A stretch of 64,000 nt of DNA from Tistrella mobilis (GCF_041468085.1 NZ_CP121017.1:1343501-1407500), one strand, 5' to 3'. Numbered from the stretch's first letter, positions 40,353 through 50,149 are shown. The notes: generated by a model from the sequence alone, not told the origin. Numbers and translations are program-made.

Positions 40353-41420
40353 ATGGGAAGCCTTCCGGCCGTCGACGGACCGCATGAGACGGGAACCGTG
40401 GCAGCCATGGACACACTGCTCGACGGGCTGAAGGCCGCGGCCGAGCCGACCCGGCTGCGCCTGCTGGCCCTTTTGTCGGCAGGCGAGCTGACCGTCACCG
40501 AGCTGACCCAGATCCTGGGCCAGAGCCAGCCGCGTGTCTCCCGTCATCTGAAACTGATGTGCGAGGCCGGTCTGCTCGACCGTATTCCTGAAGGGGCCTG
40601 GGTGTTCTACCGGCTGGCGCGTGAGGGGGCCGCCGCAGGTCTGGCCCGGCGCCTGGTGGAACTGCTGCCGCTGGACGACCCGGCGCTGGCGGTTGATCTC
40701 GGCCGGTTGCGGCGGGTGAAGGAAGACCGTGCCCGTCAGGCCGAGGCCTATTTCCGGGCGAATGCCGCGGAATGGCGCCGCATCCGCGCCCTGCACGTGC
40801 CCGAAGCGCAGGTGGAGGCGGCCCTGTCGGGCCTGATCCGCGCGGCCGGGCCGCGCAGCCTGCTCGATATCGGCACCGGCACCGGCCGGATCCTGGACCT
40901 GCTGGGCCCGCTGGTCGATTTCGGGCTGGGGATCGACCGCTCGCGCGAGATGCTGGCCGTGGCGCGCGAACAGCTGGCCTCGTCGGGGCTCGATCATTGC
41001 CAGGTGCGGCTGGGCGATCTGAACCAGCTGCCGGTGACGGATGCGGCCTTCGATGCGGTGGTGATTCACCAGGTGCTGCACTATCTGGACGATCCCGGCC
41101 ATGCGCTGGCCGAAGCGGCACGAGTGCTGCGACCGGGCGGCACGATGGTGGTGGTGGATTTTGCCGCCCATACGCTTGAGGACCTGCGCCGCGACCATGC
41201 GCATCGCCGGCTGGGGTTCTCCGACGACGAGGTTGCAGGCTGGCTTGCTGCGGCGGGGTTGGAGGCGGCCACACCGATCCGGCTGCCGGGCGAGCCGCTG
41301 ACGGTGGTGTTGTGGCCCGCGCACCGGCCGGGTGGTGCGACAGGGCCCGGGGAGGACGAAAACCTTCGTCGCGCTGCGGCGGGCCGCAGGACCGGCCAAA
41401 AGAACAGGGAGACGACGTGA
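40353..41420 (+). CDS. ArsR-type regulator fused to SAM-dependent methyltransferase (SahR-like)
   Basis: The 355-residue protein joins an N-terminal ArsR winged helix (about 20-95, recognition part LGQSQPRVSRHLKLM) to a class I methyltransferase domain (about 130-330) with motif I LDIGTGTGR (171-179). No metal-binding cysteine pair of arsenic-type ArsR is visible. It sits directly before metF (ATGA-type overlap) and metH, the place of SahR, which senses S-adenosylhomocysteine and controls the methionine cycle. Autoregulation via the AT-rich site just upstream is likely. Methyltransferase activity itself is unproven. Confidence 0.85.
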   Translation: MGSLPAVDGPHETGTVAAMDTLLDGLKAAAEPTRLRLLALLSAGELTVTELTQILGQSQPRVSRHLKLMCEAGLLDRIPEGAWVFYRLAREGAAAGLARRLVELLPLDDPALAVDLGRLRRVKEDRARQAEAYFRANAAEWRRIRALHVPEAQVEAALSGLIRAAGPRSLLDIGTGTGRILDLLGPLVDFGLGIDRSREMLAVAREQLASSGLDHCQVRLGDLNQLPVTDAAFDAVVIHQVLHYLDDPGHALAEAARVLRPGGTMVVVDFAAHTLEDLRRDHAHRRLGFSDDEVAGWLAAAGLEAATPIRLPGEPLTVVLWPAHRPGGATGPGEDENLRRAAAGRRTGQKNRETT

Positions 41421-42361
41421 TGACGGTGACCCCCGACGGGCGGGTTCTGACCCCCCGGGCGCTCTGGGATGCGCCTGCGCCGGTGCCGGGGCTGAAGATC
41501 AGCCTGGAGTTCTTCCCGCCCCGCGGCGCCCAGGCAGAGGCGCGGCTGTGGGAGAATGTTGCACGGCTTGCCGCCTATGCGCCGGATTTCGTATCCGTGA
41601 CTTATGGTGCCGGCGGATCCACCCGCGACAAGACACGAGACACGGTGCTGCGCATGCGCCGCGAATACGGCCTTGCCGCCGCGGCCCATCTGACCTGCGT
41701 CGATGCCTCGCGCGCCGATGTGATGACGGTGGCTGAGGGCTATCTGGCGGACGGTATCGATCATGTGGTGGCGCTGCGCGGCGACCCGCCCCAGGGGGCC
41801 GGACCCTATGTTCCGCATCCCGACGGCTTCCCCTTCGCGGTCGATCTGGTCCGCGCCCTGGCTGATCTCGGCCGGTTCGAGATCAGCGTGGCGGCCTATC
41901 CCGAGGTTCATCCTCAGGCGCAAAGCGCCGGCGCCGATCTCGACAATCTGAAGGCCAAGCTGGATGCCGGCGCCACCCGCGCGATCACCCAGTATTTCTT
42001 CGACCCGGCGGTGTTCCTGCGCTTCCGCGACCGCGCGGCGGCGGCGGGCATCACGAAGCCCATCCTGCCCGGGCTGATGCCGGTGCTGGGCTTCCAGCAG
42101 ATCAGGCGCTTCTCGGCCGCCTGCGGTGCCGGTATTCCGGATTGGATGGAACGGCTCTACGATGGTACCGATGCCGACGAGGCGACCCATCAGGCGGTTT
42201 CGGCCATGCTGCTGGCTGAACAGGCGCGGGTGCTCGCGGCGGAAGGCTGCGAGGATCTGCACTTCTACACCCTGAACAAGGCGGAGCTGACCATCAGCGC
42301 CTGCCACCTGCTCGGCATCCGCCCGCGGGCGGAGACGGTCGCCGCCCGGGCGGCCGGCTGA
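41420..42361 (+). CDS. metF: 5,10-methylenetetrahydrofolate reductase
   Basis: The 313-residue flavoprotein reduces methylene-THF to methyl-THF, the methyl donor used by MetH encoded next. The TIM-barrel motifs are EFFPPRG near the N-terminus (catalytic Glu), SVTYGAGGSTRDKT, HLTCVD and LRGDPP, followed by GATRAITQYFFD. The start ATG overlaps the TGA of the regulator by one base (TGATG), indicating translational coupling. Length is standard. Confidence 0.97.
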   Translation: MTVTPDGRVLTPRALWDAPAPVPGLKISLEFFPPRGAQAEARLWENVARLAAYAPDFVSVTYGAGGSTRDKTRDTVLRMRREYGLAAAAHLTCVDASRADVMTVAEGYLADGIDHVVALRGDPPQGAGPYVPHPDGFPFAVDLVRALADLGRFEISVAAYPEVHPQAQSAGADLDNLKAKLDAGATRAITQYFFDPAVFLRFRDRAAAAGITKPILPGLMPVLGFQQIRRFSAACGAGIPDWMERLYDGTDADEATHQAVSAMLLAEQARVLAAEGCEDLHFYTLNKAELTISACHLLGIRPRAETVAARAAG

Positions 42362-42413
42362 CCGCGCCCCTCACCACGTTATCCTGGTCCCCGAACAGCG
42401 CGATCGAGGCAAG

Positions 42414-45400
42414 ATGTCACGGCTTCTCGACTTTCTCGGCTCCAACGTCCTGCTGCTCGATGGTGGCATGGGCAGCCAGCTTCAGGCGCGTGATCTCAGC
42501 GTCGACGGCGACTATTGGGGCAAGGAGAACTGCTCCGAAATCCTCAACCTCTCGCGTCCTGACATCATCCGCGATATCCACATCGCCTATTTCGAGGCGG
42601 GGGCGGATGCGGTGGAGACCAACACCTTCGGCGGCTCACCGATCACGCTGGGGGAGTTCGACCTCACCGATCAGGCCTTCGAGATCAATGTGAAGGCCTG
42701 TGAGCTGGCGCATGAGGCGGCCGAGCGGTTCAAGGGCGATGGCCGCGAACGCTTCGTGATCGGCTCCATCGGGCCCGGCACGCGGCTGCCGTCGCTTGGC
42801 CATATCGATTACGACCGGATGGAGGCGGCCCTCACCATCCAGGCCCGGGGTCTGATCGCTGGCCGTGCCGACGCCTTCCTGATCGAAACCTGTCAGGACC
42901 CGCTGCAGATCAAGGCGGCGGTGAATGCGGTCAAGATCGCCCGGGCGGAAGCTGGCGTCGACCTGCCGATCATGGTTCAGGTGACGGTGGAGACCGTCGG
43001 CACGCTGCTGGTCGGCACCGACATCGCAGCGGCCACCGCCATCGTGGATGCGCTCGATGTGGATGTCATGGGGCTGAACTGCGCCACCGGCCCGCAGGAG
43101 ATGCAGGAACACGTCCGCTATCTGTCGCAGACCTGGCGCAAGCGGATCTCGGTGCTGCCCAATGCCGGCCTGCCCGAACTGGTCGACGGCCGCACCCATT
43201 ATCCGCTGGGCGCGCGCGAACTGGCCCAGTGGCTGGAGCGGTTCATCGTCGAGGACGGCATCGACATCGTCGGCGGCTGCTGCGGCACCGGGCCGGACCA
43301 TATCCGGGCGATCGACGAGATGCTGCGCCGTCGCGGCGGTGCCCGACATCGTCCGGCGCCGGTGAAGCGTGAGGTGAACTGGATGCCGGGGGCGGCCTCG
43401 CTGTTCGGCTTCGTGCCGTATTTCCAGGAAAACGCCTATTTCTCGATCGGCGAGCGCTGCAACGCCAACGGTTCGAAGAAGTTCCGCGAGATGCAGGATG
43501 CCGGCAACTGGGACGGTTGCGTCGGCATGGCGCGCGAGCAGGTGAAGGAGGGCTCCAACGCCATCGATCTCTGCGCCGCCTTTACCGGCCGCAACGAGAT
43601 CGCGGACATGACCGCGCTGACCACGGCCATGCGCGGCTCCGTCTCGGCGCCTCTGGTGATCGATTCGACCGAGCTCAACGTCATCGAGACGACGCTGAAG
43701 CTCTATGGCGGCAAGCCGATCATCAACTCGATCAATTTCGAGGATGGCGAGGAACCCGCCCGGGCGCGGCTGGCCCTGGCGAAGAAGTTCGGCGCCGCCA
43801 TGGTCGCACTGACCATCGATGAAGAGGGCATGGCCAAGACCGCCGATCGCAAGCTGGCGATCGCAGAACGGCTCTATGCGCTCGCGGTCGATGAATACGG
43901 TCTGGCGCCCGAAGACCTGCTGTTCGACCCGCTGACCTTCACCATCGCCACCGGCAACGAGGATGATCGCAAGCTCGGCATCGAGACGCTGGAGGGCATC
44001 CGGCTGATCCGCGCGCGTTTCCCGCGCTGTCAGATCATCCTCGGCCTGTCGAACATCTCCTTCGGTCTGAAGGCGGCGGCCCGCCATGTGCTGAACTCGG
44101 TCTTCCTCGATCATGCGCTGAAGGCCGGGATGAGCGGGGCGATCGTGCACCTCTCGAAGCTGATGCCGCTGCACAAGATCCCCGAGGACGAGGTGAAGGT
44201 CGCCGAAGACCTGATTTTCGACCGGCGTGCCGACGGCTACGACCCGCTGATCTCGTTCATGGCGCTGTTCGCCGACCGCAAGGCGGAGAGCCAGGCCACG
44301 AAGGTGCGGCCCGAGACGGTGGAAGAGCGTCTGAAGCTCCGGATCATCGACGGCGACCGCGAGGGGCTGGGCGCGGATCTGGACGAGGCGATGGCGAAGA
44401 TGCCGCCGCTTGAGATCATCAACACCGTGCTGCTCGACGGCATGAAGGTGGTGGGCGAGCTGTTCGGTGCCGGCAAGATGCAGCTGCCCTTCGTGCTTCA
44501 GTCGGCCGAGACCATGAAGGCTGCGGTCGCCTGGCTGGAGCCGCATATGGAGAAGGTGGAGGGCGAGCAGAAGGCGACCATCGTGCTTGCCACCGTCAAG
44601 GGCGATGTGCACGACATCGGCAAGAACCTGGTCGACATCATCCTTACCAACAACGGTTACCGGGTGGTCAATCTCGGCATCAAGCAGCCGGTGGCCTCGA
44701 TCATTCAGGCGGCGCGCGAGCACAGGGCCGATGCGGTCGGCATGTCTGGTCTGCTGGTCAAGTCGACCGTGATCATGCGCGAGAACCTGGAAGAGATGAC
44801 CCGCGAGGGGCTGGACGTGCCGGTGCTGCTGGGCGGTGCCGCGCTGACCCGCAAATATGTCGAGGAAGACTGCGTCGCCGCCTATGGCGCCGGCCGTGTC
44901 GCCTATGCCCGCGATGCTTTCGACGGGCTCAGCCTGATGAATGCGGTGGTGGACGGGCGGTTCGATGCGGTGCTGGACGAGGCGAAGCGCAAGCGTGAGG
45001 CCCGGCCGTCGAGCATCCGGGGCCCCAAAAAGCGCGCGTCGAGCGACGAGGACATCAAGGCCATGTTGGACCGGCCGGTCGATTTCGACGAGATCCGGCT
45101 GCGCCGTTCGGAACTTCATGGCGGGATCGAGGTGCCCGTGCCGCCCTTCTGGGGCGCGCGGGTGATCGAGCACGTGCCGCTGAAGTCGGTCGTGCCCTAT
45201 CTGAACGAGACCATGCTGTTCCAGTTTCATTGGGGCTACAAGCGCGCCGGCCGCAAGCCGGCCGAGTTCGAGGCCTATGTGAAGCAGGAACTGTGGCCGA
45301 AGCTCGAAGCCCTGCTCAAGACCTGCGCCAAAGAGAAGATCCTGGATCCGCAGGCGGCCTATGGCTACTGGAAGGCGGCGGGCGAGGGCAATGATCTGGT

Positions 45401-45923
45401 GCTGTTCGAGACCGACGGCACCACTGAACTCGCCCGTTTCCGCCTGCCGCGGCAGGATCGCGAGGGCGGGCTCTGCGTCGCCGATTTCGTCCGCGACATC
45501 TCGGACCCGGTGCGTGACGTGATCGGGTTGCAGGTGGTGACGGTCGGCCAGCATGCCTCCGACGTCGCCCGCGACTGGTTCGCCGCTGATCGCTATCAGG
45601 ATTATCTCTACCTCCACGGTCTGGGGGTGGAGGTCGCCGAGGCGATGGCGGAATACGTCCACAAGCGGATCCGTGCCGAGCTCGGCTATGCCGCCGAGGA
45701 TGCGCGCGAGATCGACCGCATGCTCAAACAGGGCTATCGCGGCTCCCGCTACAGCTTCGGCTATCCGGCCTGTCCGAACCTTGCAGATCAGCGGGTGCTG
45801 CTGGAGCTGCTGGGCGCCGATCGCATCGGCATCCAGATGGGCGACGAGGATCAGCTGCACCCCGAACAGTCCACCTCGGCCATCGTGCTGCTGCACCCGC
45901 AGGCGAAGTATTTCTCCGTCTGA
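42414..45923 (+). CDS. metH: Cobalamin-dependent methionine synthase
   Basis: The 1169-residue enzyme moves a methyl group from methyl-THF to homocysteine through B12. Domains in order are: homocysteine-binding with zinc cysteines (GLNCATGP, and GGCCGTGPDH at about 287-296), pterin-binding (about 340-620), cobalamin-binding with the lower-ligand His733 in DVHDIGKN, and the C-terminal AdoMet activation domain (about 880-1160, with SRYSFGYPACP). All four modules of long MetH are in one chain. It is the last gene of the regulator-metF-metH operon. Confidence 0.98.
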   Translation: MSRLLDFLGSNVLLLDGGMGSQLQARDLSVDGDYWGKENCSEILNLSRPDIIRDIHIAYFEAGADAVETNTFGGSPITLGEFDLTDQAFEINVKACELAHEAAERFKGDGRERFVIGSIGPGTRLPSLGHIDYDRMEAALTIQARGLIAGRADAFLIETCQDPLQIKAAVNAVKIARAEAGVDLPIMVQVTVETVGTLLVGTDIAAATAIVDALDVDVMGLNCATGPQEMQEHVRYLSQTWRKRISVLPNAGLPELVDGRTHYPLGARELAQWLERFIVEDGIDIVGGCCGTGPDHIRAIDEMLRRRGGARHRPAPVKREVNWMPGAASLFGFVPYFQENAYFSIGERCNANGSKKFREMQDAGNWDGCVGMAREQVKEGSNAIDLCAAFTGRNEIADMTALTTAMRGSVSAPLVIDSTELNVIETTLKLYGGKPIINSINFEDGEEPARARLALAKKFGAAMVALTIDEEGMAKTADRKLAIAERLYALAVDEYGLAPEDLLFDPLTFTIATGNEDDRKLGIETLEGIRLIRARFPRCQIILGLSNISFGLKAAARHVLNSVFLDHALKAGMSGAIVHLSKLMPLHKIPEDEVKVAEDLIFDRRADGYDPLISFMALFADRKAESQATKVRPETVEERLKLRIIDGDREGLGADLDEAMAKMPPLEIINTVLLDGMKVVGELFGAGKMQLPFVLQSAETMKAAVAWLEPHMEKVEGEQKATIVLATVKGDVHDIGKNLVDIILTNNGYRVVNLGIKQPVASIIQAAREHRADAVGMSGLLVKSTVIMRENLEEMTREGLDVPVLLGGAALTRKYVEEDCVAAYGAGRVAYARDAFDGLSLMNAVVDGRFDAVLDEAKRKREARPSSIRGPKKRASSDEDIKAMLDRPVDFDEIRLRRSELHGGIEVPVPPFWGARVIEHVPLKSVVPYLNETMLFQFHWGYKRAGRKPAEFEAYVKQELWPKLEALLKTCAKEKILDPQAAYGYWKAAGEGNDLVLFETDGTTELARFRLPRQDREGGLCVADFVRDISDPVRDVIGLQVVTVGQHASDVARDWFAADRYQDYLYLHGLGVEVAEAMAEYVHKRIRAELGYAAEDAREIDRMLKQGYRGSRYSFGYPACPNLADQRVLLELLGADRIGIQMGDEDQLHPEQSTSAIVLLHPQAKYFSV

Positions 45924-45940
45924 CAGGGGACCAGACGCCA

Positions 45941-45974
45941 AGGACCGGCCCCCGCTGCAACCGGGGCCGGTCTT
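45941..45974 (+). terminator. metH terminator
   Basis: A 10-bp perfect GC-rich stem (GACCGGCCCC with GGGGCCGGTC), extendable by two pairs, with a 10-base loop, followed by TTTACTTTTG. Confidence 0.85.
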
Positions 45975-46397
45975 TACTTTTGTCCAGTGCTGCACGCCAT
46001 GGTTGATAATCTGCGCAGCGGTTCCGTGACGATCGGCCGCAGCCCGGGGTGGGCCATTGCATCGAACGTCATGAATCCACCGTTGAACCGCGCGGCCGTC
46101 CGGGTGATAAGGGAAGAAGGGGACCGGCATGGGATACCAGCCTTGCCGATCCGGGGGGCCCTGAAGCCGGTGGGTGATCATCTTCGCCGGTGGATGTCTG
46201 GACAGGTTTGCCGGACCGTGGGTGCACTGCGGCATGTGCGGTGCCAGATGCAGTGGCGTATGGAACGGCGTTCCACGAAATCGCGGACTTGGCAAACAAA
46301 GTTACCTGAGGCAAGAATAACTGCCTCATAATATTGCTGCACCGCAGCGTCGGCGGCGTCGGGGCGCCGCAGAGACAGAACGAGGGCCGGAGAGACC
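45975..46397. other. Intergenic region upstream of pntAa
   Basis: No credible gene lies in these 423 bases. The region holds TGGAAC-GGC-GTTCCA (46261-46275) and the inverted repeat at 46307-46328, then an AT-rich CATAATATT patch that may be the pnt minus-10 region. Confidence 0.5.
46307..46328 (+). promoter_or_regulatory. Inverted repeat upstream of the pnt operon
   Basis: TGAGGCA (46307-46313) and TGCCTCA (46322-46328) form a perfect 7-bp inverted repeat with an 8-base spacer, immediately before CATAATATT. It could be a regulator-binding site for the transhydrogenase operon; no matching regulator is known here. Confidence 0.4.
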
Positions 46398-47537
46398 ATG
46401 AAGATCGCAGTTCCGAGGGAGAGCCGCGCGCACGAGAAGCGCGTCGCGGCGACCCCCGAAACGGTCAAAAAATATCGCGACCTGGGCTTTGAGGTCGTGG
46501 TGGAGGCGGGCGCCGGGCTGGGGGCCGCCATCACCGACGATGCATTCAAGGCAGCGGGTGCGGAAATCGCCGCCGATGCCGCGGCGACGCTGGCCGGGGC
46601 CGACCTTGTGCTGAAGGTGCAGGCACCCGACGAGGCCGAGACCGCGGCCTTGCCCAAAGGCGCCACTCTGGTCGCCATGCTCAGCCCCTACACCAATCGT
46701 GATCTGGTGAAGCGGCTGGCGGAGGCCGGGGTGACCGCCTTCGCCATGGAGCTGGTGCCGCGCATCACCCGCGCCCAGTCGATGGACGTGCTCTCGTCGC
46801 AGAGCAACCTTGCGGGCTATCGGGCGGTGATCGACGCGGCAGCCGAGTTCGGCCGCGCGATGCCGATGATGATGACCGCGGCCGGTACCGTGCCGCCGGC
46901 GCGCGTGCTGGTGCTGGGGGCGGGCGTCGCCGGCCTGCAGGCGATTGCGACCGCACGTCGCCTGGGCGGTGTCGTCTCGGCTTTCGACGTGCGCCCCGCC
47001 GTGAAGGAGCAGGTCGAAAGCCTGGGGGCCAGTTTCGTCGACGTGCCGAGTGACGAAGCGGCCTCCGCCGAGACCAAGGGCGGCTATGCCCGCGAGATGA
47101 GCGACGCCTACAAGGCCCGCCAGGCGCAGGTGCTGGCTGATCATGTGAAGAAAAACGACATGGTCATCACCACCGCCCAGATCCCCGGCAAGCCGGCCCC
47201 GGTGCTGATCACCGAGGAGATGGTGGCGTCGATGAAGCCGGGTTCGGTGATCGTCGACCTGGCGTCGGAAACCGGCGGCAACTGCGCGCTCACCCGCCAT
47301 GGCGAAGTGGTCGAGACCCCGGGTGGCGTGCGCATCGTCGCCTTCCCGAACGTGCCGGCGCGGGTGGCGGTGAATGCTGCCCAGCTTTACGCCAAGAACC
47401 TGCTGACCTTCGTGACACTGATGGTCGACAAGGAAACCAAGGCGCTGAAGGTCGACACCGCCGACGAGATCATCGCCGGTACGCTGCTGACCCGGGGCGG
47501 CGCCGTGGTGCATCCGAACTTCAAGGAGGCCGAGTGA
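46398..47537 (+). CDS. pntAa: NAD(P) transhydrogenase, subunit alpha part 1
   Basis: The 379-residue cytoplasmic NAD(H)-binding subunit (domain I) resembles alanine dehydrogenase: [23 protein letters not shown] at the start, the Rossmann loop [19 protein letters not shown], and [13 protein letters not shown]. It works with PntAb and PntB to drive NADPH formation using the proton gradient. The alpha subunit is split from the membrane part, as in Rhodospirillum rubrum. It overlaps the pntAb start by four bases. Confidence 0.96.
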   Translation: MKIAVPRESRAHEKRVAATPETVKKYRDLGFEVVVEAGAGLGAAITDDAFKAAGAEIAADAAATLAGADLVLKVQAPDEAETAALPKGATLVAMLSPYTNRDLVKRLAEAGVTAFAMELVPRITRAQSMDVLSSQSNLAGYRAVIDAAAEFGRAMPMMMTAAGTVPPARVLVLGAGVAGLQAIATARRLGGVVSAFDVRPAVKEQVESLGASFVDVPSDEAASAETKGGYAREMSDAYKARQAQVLADHVKKNDMVITTAQIPGKPAPVLITEEMVASMKPGSVIVDLASETGGNCALTRHGEVVETPGGVRIVAFPNVPARVAVNAAQLYAKNLLTFVTLMVDKETKALKVDTADEIIAGTLLTRGGAVVHPNFKEAE

Positions 47538-47953
47538 TGAGCGCGCTCGACCAGCTTCAGTCCGCCGCCGACGCCAATGTCGAGGCGGCCAATGCCAGCC
47601 TCGACGCCGCGCGTCAGGCGCAGGCCGAAATCGCCCGCCTCGCCGCTGAAGGTGCTGCCGCCCATGGTGGCGTCGATCCGCTGGTGCTTGGCCTGACCGT
47701 CTTCGTGCTGGCGATCTTCGTCGGCTATTACGTGGTCTGGCGGGTGACGCCGGCGTTGCACACGCCGCTGATGGCGGTCACCAACGCCATCTCGGGCATC
47801 ATCGTCGTCGGTGCGATCATCGCCGCCGGTCCCGCCACCTTCGGCTTCGCCACGGTGATGGGCTTCCTGGCGGTCACGCTCGCCTCGGTCAACATCTTCG
47901 GCGGCTTCGTGGTGACAAACCGCATGCTGCAGATGTTCAAGAAGAAGGGCTGA
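47534..47953 (+). CDS. pntAb: NAD(P) transhydrogenase, subunit alpha part 2
   Basis: The 139-residue membrane subunit has a helical Ala/Gln-rich N-terminus (about 1-45) and then membrane segments: [33 protein letters not shown] and [21 protein letters not shown], ending in [10 protein letters not shown]. This is the PntAb (domain II) pattern. The ATG overlaps the end of pntAa and pntB follows after 10 bases, so all three are one transcription unit. Confidence 0.95.
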   Translation: MMSALDQLQSAADANVEAANASLDAARQAQAEIARLAAEGAAAHGGVDPLVLGLTVFVLAIFVGYYVVWRVTPALHTPLMAVTNAISGIIVVGAIIAAGPATFGFATVMGFLAVTLASVNIFGGFVVTNRMLQMFKKKG

Positions 47954-47963
47954 GGGCGGAACC

Positions 47964-49367
47964 GTGAACGCAAACCTTTCCTCGCTCCTTTATCTCGTCG
48001 CCGCCGTCTGCTTCATCATGGCGCTGAAGGGGCTGTCCTCTCCGGTCAGCGCCCGCAACGGCAACCGCATCGGCATTGCCGGCATGGCGCTGGCCGTGCT
48101 GGTCACCCTGTTCCAGCCGGGTGTCGAAAGCTACTGGCTGGTGGTGCTGGGCGTGATCATCGGCGGTGCCGTCGGCACGGTCATTGCGCTGCGCATCCAG
48201 ATGACCGCGATGCCGCAGCTGGTTGCGGCCTTCCACAGCCTGGTCGGCCTCGCTGCGGTGTTCGTCGCCATCGCCGCCTATTACGCGCCTGAAGCCTATG
48301 GCATCGGCACTGCCGGCAGCATCAAGGTCAACAGCCTGATCGAGCTGTCGCTGGGCTCTGCCATCGGTGCGATCACCTTCACCGGCTCGATCATCGCCTT
48401 CGGCAAGCTGCAGGGCATCTTCAAGTCAGCGCCGGTGCGCTTCCCGATGCAGCATCCGATCAATCTGGGTCTCGGCATCGCCGTGATCGCGCTGATCGTG
48501 GTGTTCTGCCTGACCGAGGCGCCGGCGGCCTTCTGGCTGCTCACCCTCATCGCGCTGGCGCTGGGCATCCTGCTGATCATCCCGATCGGTGGCGCCGACA
48601 TGCCGGTCGTGGTGTCGATGCTGAACAGCTATTCGGGCTGGGCGGCGGCCGGCATCGGCTTCACCCTGGAAAACCACCTGCTGATCATCACCGGTGCGCT
48701 GGTGGGGTCGAGCGGCGCGATCCTGTCCTACATCATGTGCAAGGGCATGAACCGCTCGTTCTTCAACGTGATCCTGGGCGGTTTCGGCACCGATGGCAGC
48801 TCGGCTGCGGCGGGTGGCCCCGACATGGGTGACCGCACGGTGAAGCAGGGCAGCGCCGAGGATGCCGCCTTCATCATGAAGAACGCCTCGTCGGTGATCA
48901 TCGTCCCCGGCTATGGCATGGCGGTGGCCCAGGCGCAGCATGCGCTGAAGGAAATGGCCGACATGCTGGAGAAGGCGGGCGTCAAGGTGCGCTACGCCAT
49001 CCACCCGGTCGCCGGCCGCATGCCTGGCCATATGAACGTGCTGCTGGCCGAAGCCAACGTGCCCTATGACGCGGTGTTCGAGCTGGAAGACATCAACCGC
49101 GACTTCGCCTCGACCGACGTGGCCTTCGTCATCGGCGCCAACGACGTGACCAATCCGGCGGCCAAGACCGACCCGGCAAGCCCGATCTACGGCATGCCGA
49201 TCCTGGACGTCGAGCGTGCGGGCACGGTGCTGTTCATCAAGCGCAGCATGGCTTCGGGTTATGCCGGCGTCGAGAACGAGCTGTTCTTCCGCGACAACAC
49301 CATGATGCTCTTCGGCGACGCCAAGAAGATGACCGAGGAAATCGTGAAGGCGATCGAGCACGCCTGA
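47964..49367 (+). CDS. pntB: NAD(P) transhydrogenase, subunit beta
   Basis: The 467-residue subunit has about eight to nine membrane segments (1-270), forming the rest of the proton channel, and a C-terminal NADP(H)-binding domain III (about 285-465). Motifs there include [31 protein letters not shown] and [14 protein letters not shown] start at 47964 gives [11 protein letters not shown]. It ends the pnt operon and is followed by a strong terminator. Confidence 0.96.
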   Translation: MNANLSSLLYLVAAVCFIMALKGLSSPVSARNGNRIGIAGMALAVLVTLFQPGVESYWLVVLGVIIGGAVGTVIALRIQMTAMPQLVAAFHSLVGLAAVFVAIAAYYAPEAYGIGTAGSIKVNSLIELSLGSAIGAITFTGSIIAFGKLQGIFKSAPVRFPMQHPINLGLGIAVIALIVVFCLTEAPAAFWLLTLIALALGILLIIPIGGADMPVVVSMLNSYSGWAAAGIGFTLENHLLIITGALVGSSGAILSYIMCKGMNRSFFNVILGGFGTDGSSAAAGGPDMGDRTVKQGSAEDAAFIMKNASSVIIVPGYGMAVAQAQHALKEMADMLEKAGVKVRYAIHPVAGRMPGHMNVLLAEANVPYDAVFELEDINRDFASTDVAFVIGANDVTNPAAKTDPASPIYGMPILDVERAGTVLFIKRSMASGYAGVENELFFRDNTMMLFGDAKKMTEEIVKAIEHA

Positions 49368-49405
49368 TCCGGCACCGCCCGACCGCGTCCACGACGACGC
49401 ATCAG

Positions 49406-49448
49406 ACGACGAAAAACGCGGCCTCCGGAGACGGGGGCCGCGTTTTTT
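49406..49448 (+). repeat. Left copy of a 43-bp direct repeat flanking yefM-yoeB
   Basis: The 43 bases beginning ACGACGAAAAACGCGG recur without change at 50085-50127, 679 bases apart. They contain the pntB terminator. The second copy lies just after the toxin gene. Confidence 0.9.
49412..49447 (+). terminator. pnt operon terminator
   Basis: A 12-bp stem (AAAAACGCGGCC with GGCCGCGTTTTT), 12-base loop and run of six T: a textbook intrinsic terminator active on both strands. Confidence 0.92.
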
Positions 49449-49479
49449 GCGCGAGGTGATCTTGTCTTTCACAATAAGT

Positions 49480-49497
49480 TGTACAATTAACTGTACA
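49480..49497 (+). promoter_or_regulatory. YefM operator (two TGTACA boxes)
   Basis: Two TGTACA hexamers (49480-49485, 49492-49497) with centres 12 bases apart lie 17 bases before the yefM start. TGTACA is the core recognised by the YefM-YoeB complex in E. coli, so autorepression is expected. TACAAT (49482-49487) overlaps the first box and may be the minus-10. Confidence 0.75.
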
Positions 49498-49513
49498 GAA
49501 AGAGGAGGGCGCC

Positions 49514-49783
49514 ATGGACGTCGTGACATACAGCTATCTCAGGCAAAATCTGGCCCGCGTGATGGACGAGGTCACCGACAGCCATTCACTGACCGTCGTC
49601 AGCCGACGGGGCCGGGACGATGCCGTGGTGATGATGTCGCTGGCTGACTACAACGGCATGATGGAGACCCTGCATCTGCTCCAATCCCCCAAGAATGCCG
49701 AGCGTCTGGCGCGTGCCGTGGCTGATGTGGAAAGCGGCCGTTTCCTTCATCGTGATCTTGTGGATGAGCCGGTCCCGGAATGA
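49514..49783 (+). CDS. yefM: Phd/YefM-family antitoxin
   Basis: The 89-residue antitoxin has the Phd/YefM N-terminal DNA-binding and dimerisation fold (TYSYLRQNLARVMDEVTDSH, then VVMMSLADYNGMMETLHLL) and an acidic C-terminal tail (VESGRFLHRDLVDEPVPE) that neutralises the toxin. AGGAGGGCG precedes the ATG. The stop overlaps the yoeB start by four bases, so translation is coupled and antitoxin is made first. The two TGTACA boxes upstream support autoregulation. Confidence 0.93.
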   Translation: MDVVTYSYLRQNLARVMDEVTDSHSLTVVSRRGRDDAVVMMSLADYNGMMETLHLLQSPKNAERLARAVADVESGRFLHRDLVDEPVPE

Positions 49784-50052
49784 GCATCCGACTGGTCTGG
49801 ATCCAGGATGCGTGGGCTGATTATGTTCACTGGCAGCAGGCTGATAAGGCGATGCTCCGGCGGATCAATGATCTCGTTCGCGATGCTTTGCGGCATCCAT
49901 TTGAAGGCATTGGGAAGCCCGAGCGGCTAAGGGGAGATCTTTCCGGATACTGGTCCAGGAGAATTGATCGGGAACATCGACTCGTCTATAAAGTGATTGA
50001 TACAGACGATGGGATGGATCTGATCGTCATCCAGTGTCGTTACCACTACTGA
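49780..50052 (+). CDS. yoeB: YoeB/Txe-family mRNA interferase toxin
   Basis: The 90-residue ribosome-dependent endoribonuclease has the family core PFEGIGKPERLRGDLSGYWS, followed by RRIDREHRLVYKV and the C-terminal CRYHY. Catalytic positions known from E. coli YoeB are represented by the Glu in PFEG, the Arg in SRRI and the His of RYHY. It cleaves mRNA in the A site when YefM is degraded. A terminator follows that is identical to the one before the pair. Confidence 0.94.
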   Translation: MSIRLVWIQDAWADYVHWQQADKAMLRRINDLVRDALRHPFEGIGKPERLRGDLSGYWSRRIDREHRLVYKVIDTDDGMDLIVIQCRYHY

Positions 50053-50084
50053 AGCGCCTGCCCGCGCGGTCTGGCGTTCACGGC

Positions 50085-50127
50085 ACGACGAAAAACGCGG
50101 CCTCCGGAGACGGGGGCCGCGTTTTTT
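50085..50127 (+). repeat. Right copy of the 43-bp direct repeat flanking yefM-yoeB
   Basis: Identical to 49406-49448. It closes the toxin-antitoxin cassette and lies 32 bases after the yoeB stop. Confidence 0.9.
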
Positions 50128-50128
50128 T
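50091..50128 (+). terminator. yefM-yoeB terminator
   Basis: The same 12-bp stem and 12-base loop as the pnt terminator, here followed by seven T. It also faces the end of the convergent dioxygenase gene at 50150. Confidence 0.92.
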
Positions 50129-50149
50129 CGGTCGAGGGCAGGACCCGTG

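Noticed and set aside
42636-46295. Open frame of 1219 codons antisense to metH
   Set aside because: Same bias effect: metH on the plus strand has every expected domain, and the antisense product shows no family motif.
45987-46331. Possible 114-codon gene between metH and pntAa
   Set aside because: No ribosome site, atypical composition and no family resemblance; palindromes and a likely promoter occupy the same stretch.
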